A DNA stretch of 64,000 nt, taken from NCBI GenBank assembly GCA_026399835.1, contig JAPLQE010000014.1:1-64000 (forward strand). The letters run 5' to 3'. This DNA comes from Burkholderiales bacterium (GTDB lineage: Bacteria; Pseudomonadota; Gammaproteobacteria; Burkholderiales; Burkholderiaceae_E). The position numbers and the translations under genes were made by a program. Shown here in pieces: positions 17,471 to 25,867 of the stretch (positions are counted from its first letter, which is position 1; each line of letters opens with the position of its first letter). The notes under the pieces were generated by a model, which made no database searches, was not told the DNA's origin, and saw only the letters and a list, made by a program, of their open reading frames with translations.

Positions 17471-17484
17471 ATAAGTCAGATTAT
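17471..17484. promoter_or_regulatory. Candidate LysR operator (ATAA-N6-TTAT)
   Basis: ATAAGTCAGATTAT is an interrupted inverted repeat with perfect 4-base arms, within T-N11-A spacing typical of LysR-type sites. It lies in the only clearly AT-rich stretch (about 17460-17500) of the 152-bp gap between the LysR gene (start 17442) and the divergent Bug gene (start 17595). It may serve for target activation and autorepression. Confidence 0.45.
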
Positions 17485-17594
17485 GCATTGGACACATGGT
17501 ATGCGGACTCCCAGAATCGTCTGCACACCCTCGCTCCGATCCCGATCCGCTCCCGAACCCCAGCCTTCTCCACCTCACCGACCCCAGGCCCGCC

Positions 17595-18599
17595 ATGACG
17601 CCTACCCGCCGCTCGCTGCTCCTCAAGATGCCCGCCGCCGCGGCCGCGCTCGCGCTCGGCCCCCGCGCCTTCGCACAGCAGCCCGCCTACCCGTCGCGAC
17701 CGGTGTCGCTGGTGGTGCCGTACCCCGCGGGCGGCCTGTCGGACATCATCGCGCGCAGCGTCAACGCCTCGCTCGGCCGCCAGCTCGGCCAGCCGGTGAT
17801 CGTCGAGAATGTCGGCGGCGGCAGCGGCTCGATCGGCGCCAACAAGGTGCTGACCGCGCCGGCCGACGGCCATCTGGTGTTCCAGGGCTCGCCCAACGAG
17901 CTGATCCTCGGGCCGCTCGCGAGTTCCGCGATCAAGTTCAGGAGCGAGGACTTCCGGCTGGTGCAGATGATCGCGACCGCGCAGATCGCCTTCCTCGTGC
18001 GTCCGGGCGTGCCCGCCGCTTCGGTCGACGAGTTCATCGAGTACGCACGCAGGCAGGCCGCCGCCGGCAAACCGGTGACCTACGCGAGCGTCGGCATCGG
18101 CTCGTTCTACCACCTGCTCGGCGAGCACCTGTCGAAGACGACCGGCGTCCCGATGGTCCACGTGCCCTACAAGGGCGGCCAGCCCGCCGAGCAGGACCTG
18201 CTCGCCGGCCAGGTCGACCTGTTCCTCGCGCCCTACGGCCGGCGCTACGACGAGTTCGCCAAGCTCGGCAAGCTCAAGGTGCTGGCGATGCTGAACCCGA
18301 CCCGCCTCGACAGCGTGAAGGGCTATCCCGCGATCGCCGAGTCGAAGCTGCTGCGCGACTTCTCGTTCAACATCTGGACCGGGTACTTCGTCCGCAAGGA
18401 CACGCCCGAGCCCGTCGTGCAGCGCCTGCACCAGGCGATCACCGACACGCTGGCCGACCCGACGGTGCGCGGCTCGCTCGACGCGAACAGCCTGCTGATG
18501 GCGCAGCCGCTGCCGCTCGATGCGGTCGGCCGCGCCTACGCCGACGGCACCGCGCAGTTCCGCGCGATCGCACGCGCGATCGACCTGCAGCCGCAGTAG
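17595..18599 (+). CDS. Bug-family tripartite tricarboxylate transporter substrate-binding protein
   Basis: 334 residues starting MTPTRRSLLLKM; an upstream ATG at 17496 in the same frame gives a non-signal-like extension and is rejected. Residues 4-27 form a Tat-like or Sec signal (RRSLLLK, hydrophobic core, AFAQ). The mature protein has YPSRPVSLVVPYPAGG, IVENVGGGSGSIGA and HVPYKGGQPAEQ, all Bug landmarks. It is divergent from the LysR gene and 67 bp upstream of a D-amino-acid dehydrogenase, so it may sense or bind a D-amino acid or its keto acid. No permease subunits are adjacent. Confidence 0.9.
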   Translation: MTPTRRSLLLKMPAAAAALALGPRAFAQQPAYPSRPVSLVVPYPAGGLSDIIARSVNASLGRQLGQPVIVENVGGGSGSIGANKVLTAPADGHLVFQGSPNELILGPLASSAIKFRSEDFRLVQMIATAQIAFLVRPGVPAASVDEFIEYARRQAAAGKPVTYASVGIGSFYHLLGEHLSKTTGVPMVHVPYKGGQPAEQDLLAGQVDLFLAPYGRRYDEFAKLGKLKVLAMLNPTRLDSVKGYPAIAESKLLRDFSFNIWTGYFVRKDTPEPVVQRLHQAITDTLADPTVRGSLDANSLLMAQPLPLDAVGRAYADGTAQFRAIARAIDLQPQ

Positions 18600-18666
18600 G
18601 CGCACCGCATCCGTCGTGCGCCGGGCCGGCCCCGGCGCGCCGATCCCAACCTCTCGGAGTCCCGCC

Positions 18667-19974
18667 ATGAACGTCGTCGTCCTCGGAGCCGGCCTGCTCG
18701 GCATCGCCAGCGCCCACTACCTGCGCCAGCAGGGCCACTCTGTCGTCGTCGTCGATCGGCAGGCCACGCCGGGCGCCGAGACGAGCTTCGCCAACGGCGG
18801 GCAGATCTCGGTCAGCCATGCCGAGCCGTGGGCCAACCCGTCGGCGCCGCTCAAGGTGCTGCAGTGGCTCGGCAAGGAAGACGCGCCGCTGCTCTTCAGG
18901 CTGCGCGCCGACCTGCGCCAGTGGGCCTGGGGCCTGCAGTTCCTGCGCGAGTGCACGCCGGCGCGCACCCGTCACAACATCGAACAGATCGTGCGGCTCG
19001 GCACCTACAGCCGCGACGCGCTGCAGCAGCTGCGACGGGATCTCGGCATCGAGTACGACCAGCGCGCGCAGGGCATCCTGCACTTCTACACGAACGCCAA
19101 GGAATTCGAGGCCGCCGAAGCGCCCGCGCGCCAGATGCGCGAGCTGGGCTGCGACCGACGCGTGATCTCGGCCGACGAGGCGATCCGCCTCGAGCCCGCC
19201 CTCGAGCAGGTGCGCGACCGGCTGGCCGGTGCCACCTGGACCGCCGAGGACGAGTCGGGCGACGCGAACCGCTTCACGCGCGAGCTGGCCGCGCGCTGCG
19301 AGGCCGCGGGCGTCGAGTTCCGCATGAGCCATACCATCACCGCGCTGCGCGAGGCGGGCGGCGCGATCGACCATGTCGAGGTGACCGACGCCGAAGGCCG
19401 CTTCCAGCGCCTGCGCAGCGACGCCTACGTGCTGGCGATGGGCTCGTTCAGCCCGCTGCTGGCCCAGCCGCTCGGCATCCGCCTGCCGATCTACCCGGCC
19501 AAGGGCTACTCGGTCACGATGCCCGTGGCCGACGCGTCGAAGGCGCACCAGGTCTCGCTGACCGACGACGAGTTCAAGCTCGTCTTCTCGCGGCTCGGCG
19601 ACCGGCTGCGTATCGCGGGCACGGCGGAACTGAACGGCTACGACCGGGACCTGAGCCGAGTGCGCTGCGAGGCGATCGTGCGGCGGGTCGAGGCGCTGTT
19701 CCCCGGCGCGGGCGACGCCTCGCGCGCGCAGTTCTGGACCGGCCTGCGGCCCGCGACGCCGAGCAACGTGCCGATCATCGGCCGCTCGAAGCTGCCGAAC
19801 CTGTTCCTGAACACCGGCCACGGCACGCTCGGCTGGACCCACGCCTGCGGCTCGGGCAAGAGCCTGGCGCGCATCGTCTCGGGGCTGGAGCCGGAGATCG
19901 ACTTTGCGTTCGCGGGGGTGCCGGCGAAGGGTGCTCGAGTGGTGGCGTCGCAGGCGTCTTTGAGCGGGGCCTGA
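18667..19974 (+). CDS. dadA: D-amino-acid dehydrogenase (DadA-like, FAD-dependent)
   Basis: 435 residues from the ATG at 18667, preceded by a GGAG-like site. The N-terminal FAD-binding Rossmann motif is VLGAGLLGIASAHYL; SFANGGQISVSHAEPWANP and YPAKGYSVTMP are characteristic of the DadA small subunit, and NTGHGTLGWTHACGSG lies near the C-terminus. It oxidatively deaminates D-amino acids at the inner membrane, passing electrons to the respiratory chain. Usually it partners an alanine racemase or an Lrp-type regulator; here it sits behind a Bug protein and a LysR regulator, suggesting use of an external D-amino acid. It converges on the hydantoinase operon, whose products include D-amino-acid precursors. 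Confidence 0.88.
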   Translation: MNVVVLGAGLLGIASAHYLRQQGHSVVVVDRQATPGAETSFANGGQISVSHAEPWANPSAPLKVLQWLGKEDAPLLFRLRADLRQWAWGLQFLRECTPARTRHNIEQIVRLGTYSRDALQQLRRDLGIEYDQRAQGILHFYTNAKEFEAAEAPARQMRELGCDRRVISADEAIRLEPALEQVRDRLAGATWTAEDESGDANRFTRELAARCEAAGVEFRMSHTITALREAGGAIDHVEVTDAEGRFQRLRSDAYVLAMGSFSPLLAQPLGIRLPIYPAKGYSVTMPVADASKAHQVSLTDDEFKLVFSRLGDRLRIAGTAELNGYDRDLSRVRCEAIVRRVEALFPGAGDASRAQFWTGLRPATPSNVPIIGRSKLPNLFLNTGHGTLGWTHACGSGKSLARIVSGLEPEIDFAFAGVPAKGARVVASQASLSGA

Positions 19975-20059
19975 ACGCCGACGCACGTACACCCCGTCTC
20001 TCGGCGCCGCGCGCCAACCGTCGAATGAGCGACCCGACCCTAATCCGCCGAAAACAAAC

Positions 20060-21517
20060 TCAAAGCCCCACCCACTCCCGCCAGCTCTCATTCCTCACCC
20101 GAGGCTTCGCCGGCTCCGGCAGCCCGCAGGCCAGGAACTGCCCATCCCCCGCCCGCCCCGTGAACGACACCCCGTCCCACACCACCTTCCCGCGGCACAC
20201 CGTCGTCGCCGGCCACGCCCCTACCTCGATGCCCTCGTACGGCGTGTAGTCCACCTCGTGGTGCAGCATCTCGTTGCGGATCGGCTGGCGCTTCGAGGTG
20301 TCCCAGATCACCAGGTCCGCGTCCGCCCCGATCGCGATCGTGCCCTTGCGCGGATACAGGCCGTAGAGCTTCGCCGGGTTGGTGGACGTCAGCGCCACGA
20401 ACTGCTGGATCGTGAGCCGCCCGGCGAGCACGCCCTCGGAGAACAGCAGCGGCAGCCGCGTCTCGAGCCCCGGGATGCCGTTCGGGATGTACTCGAACGA
20501 GGGCTCCTCGCCGCCGAGCTTCTTGCCCTGCGGATCGTCGTAGCGGAACGGCGCGTGGTCGGACGACACGATGGTGAAGAGGCCGTCGGCCAGCCCGTCC
20601 CAGATCACCTGCTGGTTGCGCGCATCGCGCGGCGGCGGGCTGCACACGCACTTGGCGCCGTGGAAGCCGTCGAGCCCGAGGTGCTCCTGGGTGAGGAACA
20701 GGTACTGCGGGCAGGTCTCGGCGAGGATGTTCAGGCCCTTGCCGCGTGCCCAGCGGATCTGCTCGACCGCCTCGGCGCCGGAGACGTGGACGATGAGGAT
20801 CGGCACGTCGACCAGCTCGGACAGCGTGATCGCGCGGTGGGTGGCCTCGCGCTCGACCGGCATCGGCCGCGACATCCCGTGGAAGCGCGGCGCGGTCTTG
20901 CCCTGCTCGGTCAGGCGCTTCGTCAGGTACGCGATCGCGTCGGCGTTCTCGGCGTGGATCATCGTCATCGCACCGAGACCGCGCGCGGCCTCGAGGCAGG
21001 CGAGGATCTCGCCGTCGTCGAGCTTCAGGTCGTCGTAGGTCATGTAGATCTTGAACGACGTGTAGCCCTCGCCGACCAGCGCCGGCAGCTCGCGCGCGAT
21101 GACGTCCGGCGTCGGGTCGCTGACGATCAGGTGGAACGCGTAGTCGATCGATGCCTTGCCCTCTGCCCGCCGGTGGTAGTCGTCGACCGCCTCGCGCAGC
21201 GAGTGGCCCTTCACCTGGGCGGCGAACGGGATCACCGTGGTGGTGCCGCCGCAGGCCGCCGAGCGCGAGCCGGTCTCGAAGTCGTCGGCCATGCGCATCG
21301 GCTCGACCATCGGCTGGTCGAGGTGGCAGTGCGCATCCACGCCGCCGGGCGTCACCCAGCGGCCGGCCGCGTCGATCTCGCGGTCGGCGCTGCCCGCGGG
21401 CAGGCGCTGCGCGATCGCGACGATCTTGCCGCCCGTGATGCCGAGGTCGGCATCGAAGGTGTCGGCCGCGGTCGCGACCCGGGCGTTGCGGACGATCAGG
21501 TCGTAACGGTCGCTCAT
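20060..21517 (-). CDS. hydA: Dihydropyrimidinase / D-hydantoinase
   Basis: 485 residues, the usual length. It hydrolyses 5,6-dihydropyrimidines and 5-substituted hydantoins to N-carbamoyl amino acids. The binuclear zinc site is complete: H63 and H65 (DAHCHLDQ), K156 (SFKIYMTYDD, the carboxylated lysine), H188 (MIHAEN), H244 (VHVSGAEA) and D320 (SSDHAPF). It is the last gene of a leftward operon behind the TRAP transporter and the AMDase/racemase-like gene, one base after the latter. No N-carbamoyl hydrolase gene is next to it, although amidase genes occur 15 kb away. The nearby D-amino-acid dehydrogenase could consume the final D-amino acid. Confidence 0.92.
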   Translation of the reverse strand: MSDRYDLIVRNARVATAADTFDADLGITGGKIVAIAQRLPAGSADREIDAAGRWVTPGGVDAHCHLDQPMVEPMRMADDFETGSRSAACGGTTTVIPFAAQVKGHSLREAVDDYHRRAEGKASIDYAFHLIVSDPTPDVIARELPALVGEGYTSFKIYMTYDDLKLDDGEILACLEAARGLGAMTMIHAENADAIAYLTKRLTEQGKTAPRFHGMSRPMPVEREATHRAITLSELVDVPILIVHVSGAEAVEQIRWARGKGLNILAETCPQYLFLTQEHLGLDGFHGAKCVCSPPPRDARNQQVIWDGLADGLFTIVSSDHAPFRYDDPQGKKLGGEEPSFEYIPNGIPGLETRLPLLFSEGVLAGRLTIQQFVALTSTNPAKLYGLYPRKGTIAIGADADLVIWDTSKRQPIRNEMLHHEVDYTPYEGIEVGAWPATTVCRGKVVWDGVSFTGRAGDGQFLACGLPEPAKPRVRNESWREWVGL

Positions 21518-21518
21518 C

Positions 21519-22244
21519 TCACAGTCCCTCGGAGAACAGGCGGCCCCAGCCAGCGAGGCCGCGGGTGTCGACGCCGCACACGCGCAGCGCCTTCCAGACC
21601 GCGGTCGACACGGTGTCGTACACCGGGATGCCGAGCTCGGCCTCCCAGGCGGGCACCAGGTGGGCGGCGCGCAGGTTGGTGCAGAAGGTGACGATGCAGT
21701 CGGGCTTCGCGGCAGCGACCTCGCGGGCCATGCCGGTGAGCCGGTCCTCGGTGACCTCGGCGAACTCGAAGTTCACCGACTGCCCGGTGTGGCGCTCGGC
21801 CACGCAGTCGTAGCCGCTCGCCGCGTAGTTGGCGACGATCTTCGCCTGCACGTCGTCGAGATAGGGCGTGACCAGGCCGAAGCGCCGGCGCCCGGTGAGG
21901 TCCATGATCTCGTTGAAGGCGAGCACCGAGGTGCAGGCCGGCACGCCGGTCTCGCGGGTGATGGCCGCGCACAGCGCCTCGTCGCGGCCGAAGCCGAGCC
22001 AGCCCGACGAGGTGCCGCTCCAGACGATGACGTCGACGCGGGCGTCGGCGAGCAGCTTCGCGGCATGCAGGATCGGCTCGAGCTCGAACTGGCCCATCGA
22101 GCCCGCGCCGAGCGAGATCTCGGTGACGCGGAAGCGCCCGAAGTGCGCCGAAACGCCGGGCAGCGCGGCGACCATCGCCGAGGTCAGCGGCTCGAGCGCG
22201 GTGTTGGAGGAGGGCGTCAGCACGCCGATGAGGGTTCGTTTCAC
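21519..22244 (-). CDS. Arylmalonate decarboxylase / maleate isomerase / Asp-Glu racemase family enzyme
   Basis: 241 residues from a GTG start with an AAGGA-like site. It starts LIGVLTPSSNTALEP, like maleate isomerases. The first catalytic cysteine position is replaced: VWSGTSSGW (Gly77-Thr78-Ser79), while the second remains as C188 (VTFCTN). This one-cysteine, Gly-Thr-Ser arrangement is, as I recall it, that of arylmalonate decarboxylase (G74-T75-S76, C188); Tyr128 (TPYLDD) and the C-terminal GRLF also match. It could be a malonate-type decarboxylase, a racemase/isomerase for the hydantoin pathway, or an undescribed activity. It is encoded between the TRAP permease and the hydantoinase. Confidence 0.75.
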   Translation of the reverse strand: MKRTLIGVLTPSSNTALEPLTSAMVAALPGVSAHFGRFRVTEISLGAGSMGQFELEPILHAAKLLADARVDVIVWSGTSSGWLGFGRDEALCAAITRETGVPACTSVLAFNEIMDLTGRRRFGLVTPYLDDVQAKIVANYAASGYDCVAERHTGQSVNFEFAEVTEDRLTGMAREVAAAKPDCIVTFCTNLRAAHLVPAWEAELGIPVYDTVSTAVWKALRVCGVDTRGLAGWGRLFSEGL

Positions 22245-22263
22245 GTACCGGAGTCCTTCTCGT

Positions 22264-23544
22264 TCAGTAGCCCATGGTCCGCGGCAGCCAGGTGACCAGT
22301 GGCGGGTAGAGCATGCAGGCGACCAGCACCGCGTACATCAGCCCGATGTACGGGCCGACCGCCACCACCAGCTCGCGCATCGACACCTTGGTGATGCCGC
22401 AGACGACGAAGAGCACCACGCCCACCGGCGGCGTCAGCATGCCGATCACCAGGTTCAGCACGAACAGGAAGCCGAAGTGCAGCGGGTCGATGCCGAGCTG
22501 CAGCGCGATCGGATGCAGCAGCGGCACCAGCATGATGTAGGCGGCGTTCGACTCGAGGAACATGCCGACCACGAACAGCATCACCGCGATCAGCGCCATG
22601 AAGGCCAGCGGGTCGCGGGTGATCGACAGCACGAACGTCGAGACCTTCTGCGGCAGCAGGTCGACCGTCAGCAGGAAGGTCACCGCGGAGGAGAACGCGA
22701 TCAGCGCGCCGACCATCGCGCTGGTGATGGCCGCGCGCACGATCAGGTCGGGCAGGTCGCGCAGGCGCAGCTGCCGGGTGACGAACAGGCCGATCAGCAG
22801 CGCGTAGACCACGGCGATCGCCGAGCCCTCGGTCGCGGTGAAGGCGCCGCCGACGATGCCGCCGATGACCACCACCGGCATCATGAAGACCACCGCCGAG
22901 CGGCGCAGCTCGCCGAAGGCGCGCGCCGCCGAGAAGGGCTCGCCGGTCGCGGCCCAGCCGCGGCGGATGACCGTCCAGCGCGACAGCGCCATGAAGCCCG
23001 CGGTGATGATGAGTCCCGGGATCACGCCCGCCATGAACAGGCCGCCCACCGAGACGCTGGAGCCGGCCATGAACGCATAGACGATCATCGCCGCGCTGGG
23101 CGGGATGATCGGCCCGAGGTTGGCGGCGGCCGCGATGATGGCGGCCGAGAACGGCTTGTCGTAGGCCTTCGCGAGCGAGGGCCCCATGATCGTCGACAGC
23201 GCGCTCGCGTCCGACACCGCGGCGCCCGACACGGTCGCCAGGCCCGCGCCCGAGAGCATGGTCACCTGCGCCAGGCCGCCGCGCACGTTGCCCACGAAGG
23301 CGTTGGCCAGGGCGATCAGCCGCTCGACGATGCCGGCCTTGATCATCAGCTCGCCGGCGAGCATGAAGAACGGGATCGACATCAGCGGGAACGAGTTGAC
23401 CGAATGCATCATCCGCTGCGGCAGCATCGTCCAGTCGATGTTGCCCTGCCAGGTGCCGAGCAGCGCGGCCAGCCCGAGCGCGAACGCGATCGGCATGCCG
23501 AGCAGCGCCAGCACGAAGAACGCGGCCATGATCAGCGTGGTCAT
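22264..23544 (-). CDS. dctM: TRAP transporter large permease subunit (DctM)
   Basis: 426 residues from the ATG at 23544 (MTTLIMAAFFVLALLGMPIAFALG); an upstream in-frame ATG would overlap dctQ and is unlikely. It has about 12 hydrophobic segments and typical TRAP elements (IPFFMLAGELMIKAG; LGPIIPPSAAMIVYA). Together with DctQ it forms the Na+-driven inner-membrane channel fed by the DctP receptor. The gene follows dctQ with a 4-bp gap and is followed by the racemase-family and hydantoinase genes, so the transporter probably imports their substrate. Confidence 0.93.
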   Translation of the reverse strand: MTTLIMAAFFVLALLGMPIAFALGLAALLGTWQGNIDWTMLPQRMMHSVNSFPLMSIPFFMLAGELMIKAGIVERLIALANAFVGNVRGGLAQVTMLSGAGLATVSGAAVSDASALSTIMGPSLAKAYDKPFSAAIIAAAANLGPIIPPSAAMIVYAFMAGSSVSVGGLFMAGVIPGLIITAGFMALSRWTVIRRGWAATGEPFSAARAFGELRRSAVVFMMPVVVIGGIVGGAFTATEGSAIAVVYALLIGLFVTRQLRLRDLPDLIVRAAITSAMVGALIAFSSAVTFLLTVDLLPQKVSTFVLSITRDPLAFMALIAVMLFVVGMFLESNAAYIMLVPLLHPIALQLGIDPLHFGFLFVLNLVIGMLTPPVGVVLFVVCGITKVSMRELVVAVGPYIGLMYAVLVACMLYPPLVTWLPRTMGY

Positions 23545-23548
23545 GGTC

Positions 23549-24034
23549 TCACTCCGCCGACATCGCGGACGCGGGCAGCGCACCCTCGAGCACGATGCGC
23601 GCCAGGTGCAGCGCCGAGTGCGCCATGCCCGCGCATACCGGCACCAGCAGCCAGCCGACCGACAGCGGCACGGTCGGCAGCAGCTCGTCCCACTGCTCGG
23701 GCATCAGCCGCAGGGCGCCCCAGGCGACGACGACCATCAGCACCATGCCCGCGGCCGCGGTGAACCGGTCGAGCCCGGCCCGCAGCCCCGTGGGCAGCGC
23801 ATCGACCAGCAGGTTCACGCCGATGTGCACGCCGCCGCGCACGCCGAGCGGGATCGCGACGAAGATCGACCAGACGAAGAGGATGCGTGCCACCTCCTCG
23901 GCCCAGTCGATCGAGTCGTTGAACAGGTAGCGCAGCACCACCTGCGCCGAGACGACGAGCACCATGCCGCCCATCGTCGCGACGATCACGGCGCGCGCCG
24001 CCGCGTCGAGCCCGTCCAGCACGCGAGCGAACAT
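23549..24034 (-). CDS. dctQ: TRAP transporter small permease subunit (DctQ)
   Basis: 161 residues with four hydrophobic helices and the family pattern QVVLRYLFNDSIDWAEEVARILFVW, in which the WxEE element is characteristic of DctQ. It is the small membrane partner of DctM. It lies between dctP (15-bp gap) and dctM (4-bp gap) in one operon. Confidence 0.92.
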   Translation of the reverse strand: MFARVLDGLDAAARAVIVATMGGMVLVVSAQVVLRYLFNDSIDWAEEVARILFVWSIFVAIPLGVRGGVHIGVNLLVDALPTGLRAGLDRFTAAAGMVLMVVVAWGALRLMPEQWDELLPTVPLSVGWLLVPVCAGMAHSALHLARIVLEGALPASAMSAE

Positions 24035-24049
24035 CGACGCGCCCCGGGC

Positions 24050-25030
24050 TCAGCGGGCCTTGGCCGTCTCGGCGACCACGCGGTCGACGAGCTCGGGCGC
24101 CACGCGCTTCTTGACCGTGTCGACGATGCCGGCGGTGGTGCGGCGCATCTCGTCGCGCGCGGCCGCCGGCAGCGGGTCGAACTGCATCCGCGACTTCAGC
24201 GCCTCGAAGGCGCGGGCGTCGAGCTCGATCGCCAGCTTGCGCTGGTGGGCGACCGCGACCGTCATCGCCTGGCGCACCGCCGCCTGGTACTCGGGCTTGA
24301 GCGCCTCGAACTGGCGCCGGTTGGCGACCACCGAGATGAAGTCGAAGAAGTGCGCCGAGTCGGACAGGAACTTCTGCACCTCGCCGTAGCGGTTGGCGAA
24401 GATGATCTGGTAGGGGTTCTCCTGGCCGTCGATCACCTTCTGCTCGAGCGCCGAGTACAGCTCCTTCGGATCCATCGCCACCGCGTTCGCGCCCAGCGCG
24501 CGGAAGGTGGCGAGGTGGGTCTCGTTCGGCTGCAGGCGGATCTTCAGGCCCTTGAGGTCGGCCACCGCCTTGATGGGACGCTGGCTGTTGGTGATGTGGC
24601 GCGTGCCGAGCTCCATCCAGCCCATCGAGATGAAGCCCTTGTCGCCGAGCCGGACGTCGATCAGCCGGCCGACCTCGCCGTCGACGACGCGGAAGGCCTG
24701 CTCGCGCGAGTCGAACTGGAACGGCAGGCTCACCGCCTCGAGTTCCGGCACGATCCGCGACAGGAAGGCCGCGCCCACCCAGGTCATGAAGAGGGTGCCC
24801 GAGCGCACCGCGTCGACGTTCTCCTTGGCACCACCGAGCTGCATCGCGGGGAACACGTCCACGCCGAGCTGGTTGTTGGTGAGCCGCGCGAGCTCGGTCT
24901 TGAAGACCTGCTCCATCGAGACGCTGCTCGAATGCTCGGTGGCGAAGTTCCCGGCGATGCGCAGCTTGTCCTGCGCGAGGCTTCCGGTGGCGGCGAGCGC
25001 GAGCAGCGCCCCGGCGATCAGCGTCTTCAT
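24050..25030 (-). CDS. dctP: TRAP transporter substrate-binding protein (DctP)
   Basis: 326 residues from the ATG at 25030 (MKTLIAGALLALAATGSLAQ, a Sec signal). Longer upstream frames lack a signal peptide. The mature part has the DctP pattern GLKIRLQPNETHLATFRALGA, ALEQKVIDGQENP and the C-terminal helices; the central Arg of KIRLQ usually clamps a carboxylate. It delivers a carboxylate-containing solute, plausibly a hydantoin, ureido acid or malonate derivative, to DctQM. First gene of the leftward operon; the divergent GntR gene begins 67 bp away. Confidence 0.92.
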   Translation of the reverse strand: MKTLIAGALLALAATGSLAQDKLRIAGNFATEHSSSVSMEQVFKTELARLTNNQLGVDVFPAMQLGGAKENVDAVRSGTLFMTWVGAAFLSRIVPELEAVSLPFQFDSREQAFRVVDGEVGRLIDVRLGDKGFISMGWMELGTRHITNSQRPIKAVADLKGLKIRLQPNETHLATFRALGANAVAMDPKELYSALEQKVIDGQENPYQIIFANRYGEVQKFLSDSAHFFDFISVVANRRQFEALKPEYQAAVRQAMTVAVAHQRKLAIELDARAFEALKSRMQFDPLPAAARDEMRRTTAGIVDTVKKRVAPELVDRVVAETAKAR

Positions 25031-25080
25031 CCTACAATCCCCTTTGAAAGCCCGCGGCGTCAGCCCGGCCACGTTTCGAG

Positions 25081-25088
25081 TGTCGACA
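25081..25088. promoter_or_regulatory. TGTCGACA palindrome, candidate GntR operator
   Basis: TGTCGACA, followed by AT, lies 10 bp before the GntR start and about 50 bp before dctP on the other strand. The same core sits in a 16-bp perfect palindrome at 27079-27094, before the PotABC operon. FCD-type GntR proteins bind such short palindromes, so this is a candidate autoregulatory and TRAP-operon operator. Confidence 0.45.
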
Positions 25089-25097
25089 ATTCCGGTA

Positions 25098-25844
25098 ATG
25101 ATCGTCAACAAAAAAGATCCCAAGGTCCGTGCCGGAAAGCCCCGTGCGGCGGCGTCCGACAAGACGCCCGTGGGCGCTGCGTTGCGCGAGGCCATCTACG
25201 ACCGGATCCTGCGCTCGGTGCTGGAGCACCGCCTGCCGCCGGGCACCAAGCTGGTCGAGGACCGGCTCGCCGAGCTCTTCGAGACCAGCCGCGCCCAGGT
25301 GCGCGACGTGCTCGCGCGCCTGGCCAACGAGGGCCTGGTGCAGACCATTCCGAACCGCGGTGCGTTCATCGCGGCGCCCACCGTCGAGCAGACCCGCGAG
25401 GTCTTCGAGGCGCGCCGCCTGATCGAACCCGCGCTGGTGCGCCGGCTGGTGGCGCGGCGCGACCCGAAGGCGGTGGCCTCGCTGCGCTCGATCGTCGCCG
25501 AGGAAGAGCACGCCCGCGCCAAGCAGGACCGGCCGGCGATGGTGCGGCTGTCGGGCGAGTTCCACATCCGGCTGGCGGAATGCGCGGGCAACCGGATGCT
25601 CGAGCGCTCGATGCGCGAGCTCGCGTCGCTGACGGTGCTGGCGATCTTCCTGTACGACGCGCCGCATGCCACCGCCTGCCGCGAGGACGAGCACGAGCTG
25701 CTGGTCGCGGCGATCGAGGGCCGGCGCACCGAGCGCGCCGTCGCGCTGATGCTCGAGCACCTCGAGCACATCGAGTCCTCGCTCGACCTGTCGCCGCGCA
25801 GCGGCGCGCCCGTGGACCTTGCCGCCGCGCTCGGCGGCGGCTGA
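25098..25844 (+). CDS. GntR family transcriptional regulator, FCD subfamily
   Basis: 248 residues from the ATG at 25098; the frame is open further upstream, but that part overlaps dctP antisense. The N-terminal ~22 residues are Lys/Arg-rich, followed by a winged helix-turn-helix (~25-92; KLVEDRLAELFETSRAQVRDVL) and an FCD effector domain whose metal/ligand histidines are plausible at FHIRLAECAGN and EHELLVAAIEG. It is divergent from dctPQM-racemase-hydA, which it probably controls, and may also act on the PotABC region through the shared TGTCGACA site. Confidence 0.88.
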   Translation: MIVNKKDPKVRAGKPRAAASDKTPVGAALREAIYDRILRSVLEHRLPPGTKLVEDRLAELFETSRAQVRDVLARLANEGLVQTIPNRGAFIAAPTVEQTREVFEARRLIEPALVRRLVARRDPKAVASLRSIVAEEEHARAKQDRPAMVRLSGEFHIRLAECAGNRMLERSMRELASLTVLAIFLYDAPHATACREDEHELLVAAIEGRRTERAVALMLEHLEHIESSLDLSPRSGAPVDLAAALGGG

Positions 25845-25867
25845 GGCGGGGCGCGCCGCGCGCCCGA

